A stretch of DNA of 64,000 nucleotides, from assembly GCA_017391525.1 (NCBI GenBank), contig JAFOYE010000018.1, forward strand, positions 1 through 64,000. The letters are read 5' to 3'. Of this stretch, positions 63,368 through 64,000 are shown in pieces. A program made the position numbers and the translations under genes. Under the pieces are notes generated by a model. The model had not been told where the DNA came from, ran no database searches, and saw nothing but the letters and a program-made list of their open reading frames with translations. The first letter of the stretch is position 1; the number at the start of each line of letters is the position of its first letter. The stretch comes from Paludibacteraceae bacterium (GTDB lineage Bacteria; Bacteroidota; Bacteroidia; Bacteroidales; Paludibacteraceae).

Positions 63368-64000
63368 TAAACTGTTAGTTGTTGTAGGCAAGCTAAAGGT
63401 GACATATCTTCTTTTAAGGTAATACTATCCAATCCCATATTTAGTTCAGCAATAAGAACACGTTTTTCATCACTATTAAGGGAGCGTAATAATTGTTCCA
63501 ATGTAGAACGTACTATTCCAAACTCTTGAAATACGCCTTTGTCGTTATCAGATGCATACAAATCTGCTATACGTAGGGCATGCACGCCTTTTGCTTCAGC
63601 ATATTTAAACAATGAATATGCTAACGCCTCACGTTCTATTGTCTCAAATCCCTTTTTTTGAATCTGCGTTTTATTTACTATCTTATATAGTCCAAATTCT
63701 CCGAGCGGACTTTCTTTCATCGTTCTTGCAAAAGCATAAACTACATTATGAATTGTCGTTTTACTATCATCATAATCGTTCTGAACGAGTTCTTCCATAT
63801 CATTTTGGGTAAAGAAACGCCCCCATTCTATTCCACCTTTATACCACGATGCAATAGGAGAATTATATGATAGGTTTATCCATATTATCTGCCACACTAA
63901 ATCTGGATTATAAAAATATATATCTGATAATGTCTTACCAAGTTCTGTCAACTTTTTAGTCTTGGTATCCGTTATTATCTCAGCTTGATGTAGCCACTTT
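63367..64000 (-). CDS. brxP: C-terminal part of BrxP-like protein (DUF4007 end), cut by window edge
   Basis: The frame is open to the right edge, so only the last 210 residues are seen (continuing through HQAEIITDTKTKKLTELG). The segment VWQIIWINLSYNSPIASWY, FTQNDMEELV, SPLGEFGLYKIV and EALAYSLFKYAE follows the DUF4007 pattern found with PAPS-reductase-like proteins of phosphorothioation systems. In type 4 BREX the PAPS-reductase-like BrxP takes the place of PglX; position and strand fit. The reductase domain itself is outside the window. Confidence 0.62.
   Translation of the reverse strand, partial: KWLHQAEIITDTKTKKLTELGKTLSDIYFYNPDLVWQIIWINLSYNSPIASWYKGGIEWGRFFTQNDMEELVQNDYDDSKTTIHNVVYAFARTMKESPLGEFGLYKIVNKTQIQKKGFETIEREALAYSLFKYAEAKGVHALRIADLYASDNDKGVFQEFGIVRSTLEQLLRSLNSDEKRVLIAELNMGLDSITLKEDMSPLACLQQLTV

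Noticed and set aside
55584..64000. Type 1 BREX assignment
   Set aside because: No BrxA, BrxB or PglX is seen, BrxL is the short form, and the upstream gene ends in a DUF4007-like domain.

Overview
The window looks like a chromosome segment of a Bacteroidota bacterium, most likely order Bacteroidales; I cannot place the family. The evidence is many TAnnTTTG-type promoters (the Bacteroidota sigma -7 box), a GldB-like protein, DUF3127, DUF5606 and DUF5063 proteins, InlB/Flg_new-repeat GHL10 proteins, and a succinate-type CoA transferase. There is no transposase, integrase or rRNA; one tRNA (Asn) is present.

Layout. Positions 1-1650 hold an array of small hairpins, a DUF3127 OB-fold protein and a metallophosphoesterase. 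Positions 1650-10750 hold a nine-gene minus-strand run that reads like one operon (tsaE, lolD-like, gldB-like, sufS, rlmI-like, pcrA/uvrD, nitroreductase, recO, PIG-L deacetylase). It runs from a promoter near 10724 to a bidirectional terminator at 1609-1630. Positions 10750-14430 hold a GNAT acetyltransferase, a small outer-membrane barrel protein, an ECF sigma factor with a putative regulator, and two repeat-rich gaps. Positions 14430-25030 are core housekeeping on the minus strand: uvrC, apt, mnmG, yraN and the rod-shape operon mreB-mreC-mreD-mrdA-rodA, preceded by tRNA-Asn. Positions 25080-34620 hold a PfkB kinase, an acyltransferase, a zinc-ribbon coiled-coil protein, a Nif3 protein, DUF5606, an OPT transporter, and a strongly codon-biased pair (class II aldolase plus acetyl-CoA hydrolase/transferase). 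Positions 34700-43500 hold an FGE-like protein, topoisomerase IV A, a 56-aa membrane protein, the upp-vanZ-dprA operon, and a DUF5063/RNase D-like/EEP operon. Positions 43500-50640 hold three tandem secreted GHL10 glycosidase-like paralogues. Positions 50800-53250 hold Hsp20, a sirtuin, and a TIGR04076-winged-helix fusion.

Positions 53250-55500 are an accessory zone with few genes, full of palindromes and hairpin repeats, and containing a BRO-N/Fic fusion. From about 55580 to the right edge lies a minus-strand defence operon that fits type 4 BREX: brxP (C-terminal part only, cut by the edge), a small sulfur-binding-domain-like gene, a large BrxC-like ATPase, pglZ and a short brxL. The joins overlap or are tight and no pglX methylase is seen. 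In type 4 BREX, PglX is replaced by a PAPS-reductase-like protein related to phosphorothioation enzymes. A candidate phosphorothioate-DNA reader encoded inside the operon is therefore the most interesting point of the window.

The intergenic DNA is unusually structured. It holds (i) a three-copy dispersed repeat (11.4, 14.1-14.4 and 52.2-52.3 kb), (ii) a two-copy repeat built of ATTGAC boxes at helical spacing (10.66 and 13.45 kb), (iii) several arrays with an exact 11-bp period but unrelated unit sequences, (iv) many perfect mini-hairpins with three-base loops and different stems, and (v) a family of about 60-bp hairpins flanking the TIGR04076 gene.
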